This document shows, piece by piece, positions 1-9,584 of a DNA stretch of 64,000 bases. Made by a program: the position numbers and the translations under genes. A model generated the notes under the pieces. The model was not told the origin of the DNA. It saw nothing but the letters and a program-made list of their open reading frames with translations, and did no database searches. Each line of letters opens with the position of its first letter. Position 1 is the stretch's first letter. The stretch comes from Ereboglobus sp. (GTDB taxonomy: Bacteria > Verrucomicrobiota > Verrucomicrobiia > Opitutales > Opitutaceae): positions 1-64,000 of the forward strand of contig JARKRC010000022.1 in NCBI GenBank assembly GCA_029974595.1. The letters run 5' to 3'.

Positions 1-62
<62 letters not shown>

Positions 63-66
63 TTTA

Positions 67-175
67 CGCATCATGTGCATCCCGCCCAAATCGGACTCAC
101 GCAACGACGCAGTGACGCAACGAAAAAGTCCACCGGAGCGGCAGCTCCCGTTGCGTCGTGGCGACGTTGCGCGAG
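67..175 (+). repeat. 109-bp dispersed palindromic repeat, copy 1
   Basis: This stretch is closely similar, in reverse complement, to 37533-37641. Its core (96-175) opens with CTCACGCAACGACGC and closes with a near-complement ending GTTGCGCGAG, so each copy can fold back on itself. The shared block also contains the strings CAACGAAAAA and GGCAGCTCCCGTTGCGTCG. It resembles a REP or MITE-type non-coding element. No gene is seen between the poly-C run and the gene scrap at 344. Confidence 0.75.
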
Positions 176-263
176 CCATAGAAGATTGCAGGGTTGTGTG
201 GCGCGGGAGACTCGTCCGTGTGAATGATGCGCACAAGCCGGCGCGTGCCCAAAATACCCGGAA

Positions 264-282
264 CACGGGCAGGATGCCCGTG
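264..282. repeat. short perfect inverted repeat
   Basis: CACGGGCA (264-271) and TGCCCGTG (275-282) are perfect complements around the 3-nt loop GGA. The hairpin lies in non-coding sequence between the 109-bp repeat and the gene scrap at 344. No T-run follows on either strand, so it is unlikely to be an intrinsic terminator. Confidence 0.5.
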
Positions 283-343
283 CCACCCGATCCCCGCATG
301 GGCGGGTCACCCATGCCGCCCGACCAAATAAACCGGCTTTGCG

Positions 344-406
344 TTAAACCTGATTCACCACCTCGAAGAGGCGTTCGATGGCGGCCTCTTTTTCACTGAC
401 TGGAGC
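344..406 (-). pseudogene. duplicated 3' scrap of the membrane-protein gene at 2210-3004
   Basis: Read on the minus strand, this scrap encodes VSEKEAAIERLFEVVNQV and a stop. That matches the last residues of the intact gene at 2210-3004, which end VSEKEAAIERLFEVMGQA. Similarity fades after about 20 codons and no start or further gene body is visible, so it is a remnant rather than a gene. It overlaps the end of olsA: the last few olsA codons and its stop are read from this duplicated segment in another frame. The two copies bracket olsBA, which suggests a past duplication or insertion. Confidence 0.7.
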
Positions 407-1250
407 AAGACATCCTACTGTTTTCCCGCAAATCCAGCAAGGATGACTCCACCCGTTCGTGCAATGTGCCCGCCAATGCCTTGCGATCCTCCGTCTCCCC
501 CGGCTCGACGCGACTCCCCTGCGCCACCCGCGCCCGTATGCAAGGAATCGCAAGCATGTTCAGCAAATGCGGCAGCAAGGGCATTTCGCCCCACCAGCAC
601 ACCTCGCGCGAGGCGGAATAGCCGTGCGGGACCGCGTAATCCAGCGCCATGGGAAACACGGGACAGCGCCGTTTGATCACCGGCTCAAGCAAAGAAGTTT
701 TGAAGGGCAGCACCCGGCTGCCATCGCTTGATGTGCCTTCGAGAAAAACCACCACATTGACGCCAGCTGCCATCGCCATCGCCATTTCATCCGCCAGCCT
801 CGGAATATCGCCGCGTCTCGAACGATTCACAAACAGTGTCCCGGACATCGTCGCCAGACGACCCAAAACCGGCCATTTTTTCACCTCGCTTTTGGAGACA
901 AAAACCGCGGGGCCGCCCATGCCCGCCAGCACGAGGATATCAAGGTATCCAAGGTGATTGCACACGACGAGCCCCGCCTCGTTTGGAAAATCCTTCGCGA
1001 TCCCCACTGCGGGCTTTGTCCGGATTTTCTTCACTTTTATCCCCCACATTCGCAACAAAAGCCGGGAGGCACTTCGCAGCCACAGCGCCCTCTCGACCAG
1101 ACCCCTCCGCTTGCCACGCACGCAAATGGCGGCCCAGCGCGCCAGCGACACGACAATGACAAGCAAAACCGCCGCCAGACGCCACGCGCTCCTCGCCCGG
1201 CCAAGGCGGCGAGAGCCCCCGCGTGGTTGCGATGTTCCCTTTTCGTTCAT
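393..1250 (-). CDS. olsA: lysophospholipid/lyso-ornithine lipid acyltransferase (PlsC family)
   Basis: The 285-aa protein has an N-terminal membrane anchor (about residues 25-45) and the PlsC signature. Motif I is NHLGYLD (His99, Asp104, the HX4D catalytic pair). Later come a block around FVSKSEVKKWP and the FLEGTSSDG substrate motif (Glu170-Gly171-Thr172). Family members move an acyl chain from acyl-ACP or acyl-CoA to a lysolipid at the inner membrane. The gene lies 13 bp downstream of an OlsB-like gene, so the O-acylation step of ornithine-lipid synthesis (OlsA) is the best reading. A phosphatidic-acid PlsC is possible on sequence alone. The C-terminal tail (RMSCSSQ) seems to have been altered by the duplicated scrap that overlaps its stop. 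Confidence 0.8.
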   Translation of the reverse strand: MNEKGTSQPRGGSRRLGRARSAWRLAAVLLVIVVSLARWAAICVRGKRRGLVERALWLRSASRLLLRMWGIKVKKIRTKPAVGIAKDFPNEAGLVVCNHLGYLDILVLAGMGGPAVFVSKSEVKKWPVLGRLATMSGTLFVNRSRRGDIPRLADEMAMAMAAGVNVVVFLEGTSSDGSRVLPFKTSLLEPVIKRRCPVFPMALDYAVPHGYSASREVCWWGEMPLLPHLLNMLAIPCIRARVAQGSRVEPGETEDRKALAGTLHERVESSLLDLRENSRMSCSSQ

Positions 1251-1263
1251 CCCGGATATGCGG

Positions 1264-2028
1264 TCAGCCCATGAACTTGCTTTTCACGCACGCAGGCATC
1301 GCGTTCAAATCAAGCCATGTGAGGAAATCTATGGTGCCAAACTCGCGGTCCAGCGCGGGTTCCCCGCAAATCGTCGCGCCCACGGCGAAGTAGGCGGCCA
1401 TCAGCCTTGGAATTTTTATATCCGGGGCGGGCGCCTCCTGCGCAGCCTTGCACTCCATTCCCTTTTGAGGGGAGGTCCGCCACATGGGGGCCACCAGATA
1501 CCGCGGGGCAAGCTGCCTGTACACCGCAAGCCCTTCATTTGGATTGCGTGAAGTCAGCGAGCTGCATCCCACCAAATAGCGACCGCTGTGCATCTGCGCA
1601 TATTGGGCAATGCCTTTCCACAGAAGGCTGATCACGCTTTGATTTCGGTGATCGCGGGCCACGCAGGCGCGCCCAAGCTCAATGATTTCCTCGCGCGCCG
1701 ATTCAAACGGGAAAAAATCAAATTCCTGCTCGCTGTAATAGCCGAGGTTCAACCCCGCATCGATTCCGCTTTGCAAACGGTAGGTTCCGACGACCGACCC
1801 GCTCTCCTTTTCGCGGACGATCAAATGATCGCACACCGCATCGAACGCATCAGCATCCACGCCGGATTCCTTTGATGTCTCCAATCCCTCCCCCATCTCG
1901 ACATTAAAAACTTCATAGCGCAAACGCTGGGCGGCGCGCACTTCGTTGATGCCGGATGCCAGATGCAGGACATATCGCCCGGTTTCGACTTGGATGGAAG
2001 GAGAGGAGGCGGCAAGCAGGGAACTCAT
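1264..2028 (-). CDS. olsB: ornithine N-acyltransferase-like GNAT protein (OlsB family)
   Basis: The 254-aa protein belongs to the OlsB/hemolysin-like acyltransferase family (Acetyltransf_5 type). Visible hallmarks are the N-terminal LRYEVFNVEMGEG block with an acidic cluster, the DHLIVRE strand, VGTYRL, and ELGRACVARDHR, the usual OlsB core around residues 115-130. A later YLVGCSSL strand completes the GNAT fold. OlsB transfers a 3-hydroxy-acyl chain from ACP to ornithine to give lyso-ornithine lipid, which OlsA then acylates. The gene order olsB then olsA with a 13-bp gap fits a two-gene operon. The membrane lipid made would be phosphorus-free. Substrate identity is inferred from family and linkage. 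Confidence 0.82.
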   Translation of the reverse strand: MSSLLAASSPSIQVETGRYVLHLASGINEVRAAQRLRYEVFNVEMGEGLETSKESGVDADAFDAVCDHLIVREKESGSVVGTYRLQSGIDAGLNLGYYSEQEFDFFPFESAREEIIELGRACVARDHRNQSVISLLWKGIAQYAQMHSGRYLVGCSSLTSRNPNEGLAVYRQLAPRYLVAPMWRTSPQKGMECKAAQEAPAPDIKIPRLMAAYFAVGATICGEPALDREFGTIDFLTWLDLNAMPACVKSKFMG

Positions 2029-2209
2029 AATGCCGCAATCGGTGAACGCCGTCCATCCCTCCGCAAGCCAATATCACGTTCGACTTGAAGATGTCACACT
2101 CCAGATACTTTCGCCGCAGAAATGTAACACAAGACAACCTGAACAGTGCCGTCACGAGATTAAGAGTCAGAGGCAAGAACAACGGATTTGGACGGCGGAC
2201 ATCCTCACC

Positions 2210-3004
2210 CTAAGCCTGTCCCATCACTTCGAACAGGCGCTCGATCGCGGCTTCTTTTTCGCTGACGGATGCGAGCGAGATGTAGCGCGGCTTGGGAAGT
2301 TCCTTTTGCGGCGCGATGGCCTCCGGGCGGCCTGTCGCCAGCTCAAAGGGCGCGGCAAAGCGGAGCATGCTCATGTCGCGGATGCGCGTGCGCGCGGCGC
2401 GCAAACGCTGGCCGACACCCGCCGGCTGCTCGACGGTGACTTGCACGGAAAGCCGGTGAAAGCCGGATGCGATGTCAGGCCGCATGCGAACAGGCATGAC
2501 ATAAACCGCGGCCTGCCCCGCCGCGAGACGCAGCGTGACATAAGTCGCCTCGGGACGTCCGATCCCCGGCAAATGCCCGAAGCGCGCCGTCACGATACGA
2601 TGGCGCGACATGTAATTTTCGAGAAACAGGAAGAGCCGTGTTTCACCGCCATGGACAACGGAATCAGGCGCGAAAAAAGCCGTCGCCGCCACGCCGCGGC
2701 AGGTGGCGAGCAAATCGAAGCCGAGCTCGCCCGCGAGCACGACATGCGAGCGGGGCACGTCCACGCGGTCGGCATGTGTGCGGTAGATGCTCCAGACGCC
2801 ATAGACGCAGGGAATGCCCAGCGCGACGAGCGGCATCCAGCAGGCCCAGGGAACGATGTGCCAGCCGGTCACTGTCAGCGCAATGGCGGCGATTCCGGCG
2901 ACGATTGTCCAAAACCAGACTTTCGTGTCGCCCCGGTGGACGGGCCCTGTGTCGGGCGTGAGATCGGATGTTTCGGTGAGCAAAGCCGTGGGTGATGTGT
3001 TCAT
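2210..3004 (-). CDS. membrane protein of unknown function
   Basis: I do not recognise this 264-aa protein. After a short polar N-terminus there are two adjacent hydrophobic segments (about residues 29-50 and 54-70), then a roughly 190-residue soluble part with many beta-like strands and few Cys. The last 20 residues contain a charged helix, SEKEAAIERLFEV. A scrap encoding almost the same C-terminus sits at 344-406 beyond olsA, so this gene or its ancestor has been partly duplicated. It is followed upstream by a second membrane gene on the same strand. No enzymatic motif is visible. Confidence 0.7.
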   Translation of the reverse strand: MNTSPTALLTETSDLTPDTGPVHRGDTKVWFWTIVAGIAAIALTVTGWHIVPWACWMPLVALGIPCVYGVWSIYRTHADRVDVPRSHVVLAGELGFDLLATCRGVAATAFFAPDSVVHGGETRLFLFLENYMSRHRIVTARFGHLPGIGRPEATYVTLRLAAGQAAVYVMPVRMRPDIASGFHRLSVQVTVEQPAGVGQRLRAARTRIRDMSMLRFAAPFELATGRPEAIAPQKELPKPRYISLASVSEKEAAIERLFEVMGQA

Positions 3005-3034
3005 GGATGTGCGAGGGTTGCGGTTGCGGGTTTC

Positions 3035-3475
3035 TCATCCGGAGTGACGGCGGCGGTAGCCGGTGCGCACGGCCATCAGCAGGCCGAAGAGCACGAGCAC
3101 CTTCGATGCGATGCCGTCAAAGATGTGGGTTGGATAGAAGAGAGCCACGGCGACTTGCAGGAGCACATAAAAACCCAGCGCCGCGCATGCCGCCCGGAAG
3201 GGCGCGTATTTGCCCCACCACCAGAGGACGAGCAACACGGCGCAAATCGTGAGCATGCCGATGGCCATTCCCATGTCGCGAACGTAGGATTCGTAGGCGC
3301 CGGCCACGACAAAAAGCTCGGTGATCCAGCGGTAAACCGGATACAGCGCCGTGAGAAACTGCACGAGGGCCGTGACAAACAACCAGTCGCGGCCGGATAG
3401 GATTTGCTGCTCGCGCGCCGAGCGCGACTGGCACTCGCGAAGCATGCGCAGCGTGGTGAGGTTTTGCGAATTCAT
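3035..3475 (-). CDS. small multi-spanning membrane protein
   Basis: This 146-aa protein is mostly hydrophobic, with four likely membrane spans at about residues 30-55, 70-90, 95-115 and 120-135. An N-terminal amphipathic, Arg-rich stretch precedes the first span. The ATG at 3475 is preferred over an upstream GTG at 3508 because it removes a low-complexity leader, but neither start has a clear ribosome-binding site. The gene is 30 bp upstream of the 264-aa membrane protein and probably co-transcribed with it. I recognise no family. Confidence 0.65.
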   Translation of the reverse strand: MNSQNLTTLRMLRECQSRSAREQQILSGRDWLFVTALVQFLTALYPVYRWITELFVVAGAYESYVRDMGMAIGMLTICAVLLVLWWWGKYAPFRAACAALGFYVLLQVAVALFYPTHIFDGIASKVLVLFGLLMAVRTGYRRRHSG

Positions 3476-3560
3476 GATGAACGGAGGGTTTTGCTGACTA
3501 TAATTCACGATTGAAGGAACGTTGGCGCGCCAGTGACTGCTGGGGCGCTGATGGTTTTCT

Positions 3561-3595
3561 AAATCGCAAATCGTGATTCGTAAATCGTAATTTGA
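3561..3595. repeat. degenerate 7-bp tandem repeat
   Basis: Five consecutive heptads follow the pattern AAATCGC, AAATCGT, GATTCGT, AAATCGT, AATTTGA. They end directly at the stop codon of the outer-membrane factor gene and are much more AT-rich than the surroundings. The track could mark the transcript end. No stable hairpin with a T-run is visible. Confidence 0.5.
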
Positions 3596-4990
3596 TCACT
3601 TCTTTTCCCAAGCGCCGCCGAGGGCCTTGTAGAGGGAAACGAGGTTGGTGAGCTCGGCGAAACGGGCCTGCACGAGGCTTTGTTGCGCGGCGAAAAGGCT
3701 TTGCTGCGCGGTGATGACCGTCAGATAGCTGTCCACGCCCTGCTGGTAGCGGAGGTCCGAGAGATCGTAGCGCCGCTGCTCGGAGGCGACGCGGAGTTGC
3801 TGCGCCTGGATCTGATCGACGTAGGTCGCGCGCGCGGCGAGCGCGTCGGAGACTTCGCGGAAGGCGGACTGGATCGATTGCTCATACTGCGCGAGCATGA
3901 TCTTTTGCCCGGCTTGCACGGCTTCGAGGTTCGCCCTGAGTTTGCCTCCGGTGAAAATGGGGATGTTTATCTTCGGCGCAAAGCTCCACATGAAGGAGCC
4001 GTTTTTGAAGAGGCTGTCGAGTTCGACGCTGCCGAAGCCGCCGGAGCCGGTAAGCGTGATCGACGGGAAGAACGCGGCGCGGGCCGCGCCGATGTTCGCA
4101 TTGGCGGCGCGCAGGGCGTGCTCGGCCTGGAGGATGTCGGGGCGGCGCGTGATGAGGTCGGAGGGCACGCCCGCGGGAAGGTCGGCGATGATGCCTTGCT
4201 CGCGCAGCGGGAGCGACGCGGGAAGATCGGCGGGGAGCGGCGCGCCGACAAGGAACACGAGAGCGTTGCGGGCCTGCGCGAGCTGGCGCTTGAGATCGGC
4301 AAGGCTGGCCTGCGTGCCGTAAACCTGAGTCTCGGCGGTCTTAAGATCGAGCTCGGAGGCGGTGCCGGCATCGAAGCGTTTCTGGATGAGGTCGCGCGAG
4401 TCGATGACGAGTTTGAGGGTCTGTTCCGCGATGGCGTATTGTTCCTCGAGGGCGCGTTCCATCAGGTATTGCGAAGCGACGCCGGCGATGAGCGCGAGCT
4501 CGGCGGAACGGCGGGCCTCGTCGGTGGCGAGATAGGTTTGGAGCGCGGCGTCCTTCAAGCTGCGGACGCGTCCGAAGAAGTCGATTTCGTAGGAGGCGAT
4601 GCCGACGCCGACGGTGAACTGGTTGCCGGTGTGCGGCTGGCCGGTCGCCATGAACTCCGCGGGCGTGCGCGAGCGGGTGTAGCCGCCGCTGCCTCCGACG
4701 GCGGGCATGAGGTCAGCGCGCTGGATGCGGTATTGCGCGGCGGCTTGCTCGACACGGAGCGCGGCGACGCGGAGGTCGCGGTTGTTTTCGAGCGTGAGCT
4801 TGATGAGCGCCTTCAGGCGGGCATCGCCGAAAAAGTCCTCCCACGCGATGTCGCGGACGGCGGCGTTATCGGCGGGCGCGCCGGCGTATTGGGCGGCGGT
4901 GGGCAGCGCAGGCTGCTCGTATTTCGGCGCCATGGAGCAACCGGAAAGGATGACGGCGGCTGCGCTGATGGTTGCGATTTTTGTTTTCAT
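3596..4990 (-). CDS. RND efflux outer-membrane factor lipoprotein (NodT/OprM family)
   Basis: The ATG at 4990 gives a 464-aa protein that begins with a lipoprotein signal peptide ending in the lipobox LSGC, followed by SMAPKYEQP, a typical start for NodT-type outer-membrane factors. Two OEP repeats follow, with long alpha-helical stretches (LRVAALRVEQAAAQYRIQRA) and the SITLTGSGGFGS and FTGGKLRANLEAV blocks seen in OprM, CmeC and AdeK. It should form the trimeric TolC-like channel of the tripartite pump encoded upstream. It is the last gene of the operon, separated from the pump gene by 76 bp that contain an 18-bp perfect inverted repeat. Confidence 0.92.
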   Translation of the reverse strand: MKTKIATISAAAVILSGCSMAPKYEQPALPTAAQYAGAPADNAAVRDIAWEDFFGDARLKALIKLTLENNRDLRVAALRVEQAAAQYRIQRADLMPAVGGSGGYTRSRTPAEFMATGQPHTGNQFTVGVGIASYEIDFFGRVRSLKDAALQTYLATDEARRSAELALIAGVASQYLMERALEEQYAIAEQTLKLVIDSRDLIQKRFDAGTASELDLKTAETQVYGTQASLADLKRQLAQARNALVFLVGAPLPADLPASLPLREQGIIADLPAGVPSDLITRRPDILQAEHALRAANANIGAARAAFFPSITLTGSGGFGSVELDSLFKNGSFMWSFAPKINIPIFTGGKLRANLEAVQAGQKIMLAQYEQSIQSAFREVSDALAARATYVDQIQAQQLRVASEQRRYDLSDLRYQQGVDSYLTVITAQQSLFAAQQSLVQARFAELTNLVSLYKALGGAWEKK

Positions 4991-5017
4991 TGAAGTTGGT
5001 GTTGTCGGAAGAGTTTT

Positions 5018-5059
5018 CGACTTAAATCGACTCAAGTCGATTTGAGTCGATTTAAGTCG
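5018..5059. repeat. 18-bp perfect inverted repeat between pump and channel genes
   Basis: The left arm 5018-5035 (CGACTTAAATCGACTCAA) and right arm 5042-5059 are exact complements around a 6-nt loop, GTCGAT. Within the arms, AAATCGACT-like words repeat. On the transcribed (minus) strand the hairpin is followed by GAAAAC, not a T-run. It is therefore more likely an mRNA stabiliser, processing site or partial attenuator that sets the pump-to-channel ratio than a full terminator. Confidence 0.65.
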
Positions 5060-5066
5060 TCGTGAG

Positions 5067-8000
5067 TCAGGCTTTGGTTTCCTCGATGCTTCGCGGTTTG
5101 CCGCGGAACAGTTTTGTCACAAGGACAAAGAAGAGCGGGACGAGGAAGATCGCCAGGAATGTGCCGGTGACAACGCCGCCGAGCACACTGGTACCGATGG
5201 CGTTTTGCGAGCCGGAACCGGCGCCGGTCGAGATGGCGAGCGGAATGACGCCGCAACCGAAGGCGAGCGAGGTCATCAGGATCGGGCGAAGGCGGAGGCG
5301 CGAAGCCTGCAAGGTGGCCTCGACCAGGTTCATGCCCTTGTCGAACGCCTCCTTCGCAAACTCGACGATGAGGATGCCGTTTTTCGCGGAGAGGCCAATG
5401 GTGGTCAGGAAGCCGACTTGGAAGTAAACGTCGTTTGTGAGACCGCGCGTCCAAACAGCGAGCACGGCGCCGAACAGTCCGAGCGGTGCGACGAGTATGA
5501 CGGAGAAGGGAACGGTCCAGCTTTCGTACAACGCCGCGAGGCAGAGAAACACGACGATGAACGTGATGCTGTAGAGCAAGGGTGCTTGCGCGCCGGCCTG
5601 CTTTTCCTCGTAGGAGAGCCCCGACCATGCGAGGCCGACGGAAGGCGGAAGCTGCGTCTCGACGATCTTCTGCATCGTGTCCATCGCGGTGCCGGTGCTC
5701 TTGCCGGGCGCGGCGCTGCCCTGGATGGTGACGGAAGGGAAGCCGTTGAAGCGGTCGAGCGCATAGGGCCCGTATTCCCAGCGCGTGGTGGTGAAGTCCG
5801 CGAAGGGCACCATCTGGCCCTTGTTGTTGGGCACATACCAGTTTTGCACGTCCTCGGGCATCATACGGAATTTCGCGTCGCCCTGCATATAGACGCGCTT
5901 GACGCGGCCGCGATCGATGAAATCGCCGATATAGGAAGAGCCCCACGCGACGGAAAGCGTCTTGTTGAGCTCGGCGACAGAGACGCCGAGCGCGGCGGCT
6001 TTCTCCTGGTCAACGTCGATGTGGAATTGCGGCGTGTCTTCAAGGCCGTTGACGCGCACGGCCGTGACATGGCGGTCCTTGGGATCGGGTGCCATCGAAT
6101 CCATTTGCGCGGCGTAGAGGAGCTGGTTGCGCGCGGCGAGGAGTCCGGCGTGGCCGATGCCTTCGCGGTCTTGCAGGCGCAACTCGAAACCGCTCGCAGT
6201 GCCGAGTTCCGTGATCGCGGGCGGCGTGAAGGCGAAGGTCATGGCGACTTTCATTTTCTGGAAGTGAGCCATGGCGCGGCCAACAACGGCTTCGACGCTG
6301 TTGTCGGTTTTTTTCTTCTCAAGGCCGACGAACTGCAGCGCCTTGTGGATGACGCCGGAATTTTTGAGGCGTTCCTCCCAAGGATGGAGCTTGATGAAGC
6401 CAAGCGTGGTGTTCTGTCCGCGTCCGCCAAAACTGAAACCGGCAATCGTGAAGACGGAGGCAACAGTCTCCTTTTCCTCTTCGCGGAAATAACGTTCCAC
6501 CTCGCCAAGGACGGCGAGCGCCTGCTCCTGCGTGGCGCCGGGAGGGAGGATCGCCTGCATGAAGGCGAGGCCCTGGTCTTCGTTGGGAAGGAAGGATTTT
6601 GGCAGGCGCACAAAGATGAATCCCATCGCAACAACGATCGCGATGTAAATCGCCATGAAGGGCACGGGGCGCTTGAGAATGCCACCGACTCCGCGCGTGT
6701 AGCCGTTGGTGCTGCGCTCGAAAGTCTTGTTGAACCAGGCGAAGAAACCGCGGCGTTTCTCGGCGTGCCCGCCGTGGCTCACGGGTTTCAGGAGGCCAGC
6801 GCAGAGCGCAGGCGTGAGCACGATGGCGACGACGACGGAGAGGATCATCGCCGAGGCGACGGTGATCGAGAACTGGCGGTAAATGACGCCGGTCGAGCCG
6901 GGGAAAAACGCCATGGGAAGGAACACGGCGGAGAGCACGAGCGCGATGCCGACGAGCGCGCCGGTGATCTGGCCCATGGATTTTTTCGTGGCCTCCCGCG
7001 GCGGAAGACCTTCCTCGGCCATGACGCGCTCGACGTTTTCGACGACGACGATCGCGTCGTCAACAAGCAGGCCTATGGCGAGCACGAGGCCAAACATGGT
7101 CAGCGTGTTGATGCTGAAACCGAAGATGGCGAGAACGGCAAACGTGCCCAGCAAAACGACCGGCACCGCGATGGTGGGAATGAGCGTGGCGCGGATGTTT
7201 TGCAGAAAAAGATACATGACGAGGAACACGAGCACGATGGCCTCAAGGAGCGTCTTGATGACTTCCTCGATGGAGAGGCGGACGAAGGGCGCGGTGTCGT
7301 TGGGATACACGACCGTGAGGCTGGGAGGGAAATACTTCGCGAGCGCGTCGAGCTCCTTGTGCACGCGGTCGGAGGTGGCGAGGGCGTTGGCGCCGGAGGC
7401 GAGCTTGATGCCGAGGCCGGAGGCGGGATTGCCGTTGTAACGCGAGCGGAAGTAGTAGTTCTCACGATCCTTCTCGACGCGGGCGACATCCTTGAGGCGC
7501 ACTTGCGAGCCGTCGGAATTCACGCGGATCATGATTTGCTCGAACGCCTCGACCGTGGTGAGGCGGGATTGCGCGACGACGGTGGCGTTGAGGCGCATGC
7601 CGGGAAGCGCGGGCTGGCCGCTGAGCTCGCCGACGGAGACCTGCGCGTTTTGCGCGGAGATTGCGGCGAGGACCTCGTTGACGCTCATGCGGTAGTTCGT
7701 GAGCGCGTCGGCGTTGAGCCAGATGCGCATGGCATATTTCGCGCCGAAAAACTGCACGTCGCCGACGCCGGGCACGCGGCTGATCGGGTCCTGCACCTGC
7801 GTGGCGATGTAGTCGGCGATGTCCGACTCGTTCATGGAGCCGTCGGCGGAATAAAAGCCGGCGATCATGAGGAAATTTCGCGTGGCCTTGCGCACAGTCA
7901 CGCCCTGGTCCTGCACTTCCTTGGGGAGGAGCGGCATCGCGAGCTGCATCTTGTTTTGCACCTGCATTTGCGCGATGTCGGGATCCGTGCCGGGCTCGAA

Positions 8001-8279
8001 GGTGAGCGTGAGCGAGAGCGAGCCGTCGCCCGAACTGGTCGACTCCATGTAGCGCATGTTGTCGATGCCGGTCATTTGCTGCTCGATGATCTGCGCGACG
8101 CTGTCCTGCACGGTTTGCGCGGAGGCGCCCGGATAGAGCGCGGAGACCGAGATGGCGGGCGGCGCGACATCGGGATACTGCGACACGGGGAGCGTGTTGA
8201 TGGACAGCAGGCCCGCGAGCATCATGAAGATGGCGATGACCCATGCGAAGACGGGCCGGTCGATGAAAAATTTTGCCAT
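5067..8279 (-). CDS. RND multidrug efflux permease (AcrB/HAE1 family)
   Basis: The 1070-aa protein starts [14 protein letters not shown], the classic HAE1 N-terminus, and has 12 expected membrane spans with two large periplasmic loops. The TM4 motif [19 protein letters not shown] carries the paired aspartates of the proton relay, and [14 protein letters not shown] is the usual second-loop block. The length is normal for AcrB/MexB (about 1050). It pumps amphiphilic compounds out of the inner membrane and periplasm using the proton gradient. It lies 75 bp downstream of the fusion protein gene, with a strong GAGGAGG ribosome-binding site just before its start. Confidence 0.96.
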   Translation of the reverse strand: MAKFFIDRPVFAWVIAIFMMLAGLLSINTLPVSQYPDVAPPAISVSALYPGASAQTVQDSVAQIIEQQMTGIDNMRYMESTSSGDGSLSLTLTFEPGTDPDIAQMQVQNKMQLAMPLLPKEVQDQGVTVRKATRNFLMIAGFYSADGSMNESDIADYIATQVQDPISRVPGVGDVQFFGAKYAMRIWLNADALTNYRMSVNEVLAAISAQNAQVSVGELSGQPALPGMRLNATVVAQSRLTTVEAFEQIMIRVNSDGSQVRLKDVARVEKDRENYYFRSRYNGNPASGLGIKLASGANALATSDRVHKELDALAKYFPPSLTVVYPNDTAPFVRLSIEEVIKTLLEAIVLVFLVMYLFLQNIRATLIPTIAVPVVLLGTFAVLAIFGFSINTLTMFGLVLAIGLLVDDAIVVVENVERVMAEEGLPPREATKKSMGQITGALVGIALVLSAVFLPMAFFPGSTGVIYRQFSITVASAMILSVVVAIVLTPALCAGLLKPVSHGGHAEKRRGFFAWFNKTFERSTNGYTRGVGGILKRPVPFMAIYIAIVVAMGFIFVRLPKSFLPNEDQGLAFMQAILPPGATQEQALAVLGEVERYFREEEKETVASVFTIAGFSFGGRGQNTTLGFIKLHPWEERLKNSGVIHKALQFVGLEKKKTDNSVEAVVGRAMAHFQKMKVAMTFAFTPPAITELGTASGFELRLQDREGIGHAGLLAARNQLLYAAQMDSMAPDPKDRHVTAVRVNGLEDTPQFHIDVDQEKAAALGVSVAELNKTLSVAWGSSYIGDFIDRGRVKRVYMQGDAKFRMMPEDVQNWYVPNNKGQMVPFADFTTTRWEYGPYALDRFNGFPSVTIQGSAAPGKSTGTAMDTMQKIVETQLPPSVGLAWSGLSYEEKQAGAQAPLLYSITFIVVFLCLAALYESWTVPFSVILVAPLGLFGAVLAVWTRGLTNDVYFQVGFLTTIGLSAKNGILIVEFAKEAFDKGMNLVEATLQASRLRLRPILMTSLAFGCGVIPLAISTGAGSGSQNAIGTSVLGGVVTGTFLAIFLVPLFFVLVTKLFRGKPRSIEETKA

Positions 8280-8354
8280 GTGGTGGTTCCTCCTCGGAGG
8301 TGTTGAAAAATGAATGGATGAATGCGCGCGCCGGCGGGCCGGTCGCGCTGCGCG

Positions 8355-9584
8355 TTATTTGATCGGGAGGGAACCGGGCGAGTTCTGGCCGGCGGGCACG
8401 GGTTTGACCGGCTGGCCGGGCTGGCGGATGCGCAGGAGGTTTTCAACGATCACCTGCTCGCCCGCCTTGACGCCGGAGGTCACGAGCCATTTGTCGCCAA
8501 TGGTGCGGTCAACGGTGAGCACTCGCAGTTCGGTGACATCCTGACCCTTGTCGTTTTTGCCAACAACGTAGGTGGTGGGCTGGCCCTTTGCATTGCGGGT
8601 CACGCCCTGCTGGGGCACGAGCACCGCGTCGGGGCTGATGCCTTCGATGATCTCGGCGCGCACAAAGAGTCCGGGGAGGAGCGCATAGACGCCGTTTTCC
8701 GGGGGATTGGGAAACTCGGCGCGAACGAACACCGAGGATGTCGATTGCTGCACGGTGACGTCGGTGAACTGGAGTTTGCCCGGCCTGTCGTAGCGCTGGC
8801 CGTCGGCCGTGTAGAGCGTCGCCGCGCCGAAGCCGCCCTCAGGCGGGAGAAGTTTTCCGCTGGAGCGATCCTGGGCGAGCTTGAGCACCTGTCCCGCGGG
8901 CTGGACGATGTCAACGTAGAGCGGATCGAGCTGCTGCACGACGGCCAGGAGCGTGGCGGCGCCAGCCTGCACGTAGGCGCCCTCGGTGACTTCGGATTTG
9001 CCGATGCGGCCGCTGATGGGCGCGTAAACCTTCGTGTAGCCGAGGTTGATTTGCGCGTTGGTGACGGCGGCCTTGCCGGCCTCGACATCGGCGGCGGCGG
9101 CCTTGGCCTGCGCCTGGGCGTTGTCGTATTCCTGTCTGCTGATGGAATTGGTTTTCACGAGGCTCTCATAACGCCCGGCCTGCGCCCTGGCGAAGGAGAG
9201 GCTGGCCTCGGCGCGGGCGAGAGCGGCCTTGGCGCTTTCGAGCGCGGCGATGTAAGGCGCGTCGTCGATCTGGTAGAGCTGCTGGCCTTCCCGCACGGTG
9301 GCGCCTTCCTCGAAGAGGCGCTTTTGCACGATGCCGTTCACGCGGGCGCGGACTTCGGCAACGCGATACGCAACGGTGCGCCCGGGAAGTTTTTTGGTGA
9401 GCGTCACGGGCTCCGCCTTGAGCGTGACAACGCCGACTTCCGTGACGGGAGCGCCGCCCTGGCCTTGCTGCGCGGCTTTTTTTGAGCAACCGCCAGCGAA
9501 GGCCGCAAGCGCGGCGGCGGTGGCGATCATCGGGATCACACGGAATGCGGCGGCGCCGCGTCTGTGGTTTTTACTGGTGTTCAT
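8355..9584 (-). CDS. RND periplasmic membrane-fusion lipoprotein (AcrA/MexA family)
   Basis: The ATG at 9584 begins a 409-aa protein with a lipoprotein signal ending FAGGC, so it is anchored to the inner membrane by lipid. Visible domains are the lipoyl halves (VRARVNGIVQKRLFEEGATV and YTKVYAPISGRIGKSEV), a helical hairpin between them with AEASLSFARAQ, the beta-barrel, and the membrane-proximal domain ending VIVENLLRIRQPGQPV. It connects the pump and the outer-membrane factor. The upstream in-frame extension to 9701 is rejected because it has no signal-peptide character. Confidence 0.94.
   Translation of the reverse strand: MNTSKNHRRGAAAFRVIPMIATAAALAAFAGGCSKKAAQQGQGGAPVTEVGVVTLKAEPVTLTKKLPGRTVAYRVAEVRARVNGIVQKRLFEEGATVREGQQLYQIDDAPYIAALESAKAALARAEASLSFARAQAGRYESLVKTNSISRQEYDNAQAQAKAAAADVEAGKAAVTNAQINLGYTKVYAPISGRIGKSEVTEGAYVQAGAATLLAVVQQLDPLYVDIVQPAGQVLKLAQDRSSGKLLPPEGGFGAATLYTADGQRYDRPGKLQFTDVTVQQSTSSVFVRAEFPNPPENGVYALLPGLFVRAEIIEGISPDAVLVPQQGVTRNAKGQPTTYVVGKNDKGQDVTELRVLTVDRTIGDKWLVTSGVKAGEQVIVENLLRIRQPGQPVKPVPAGQNSPGSLPIK

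Noticed and set aside
5205-8306. A 1033-codon open frame on the plus strand across the RND pump gene
   Set aside because: It is the antisense of a clear AcrB-type gene. High GC keeps stop codons rare on the opposite strand, and the translated product is low-complexity with no domain.
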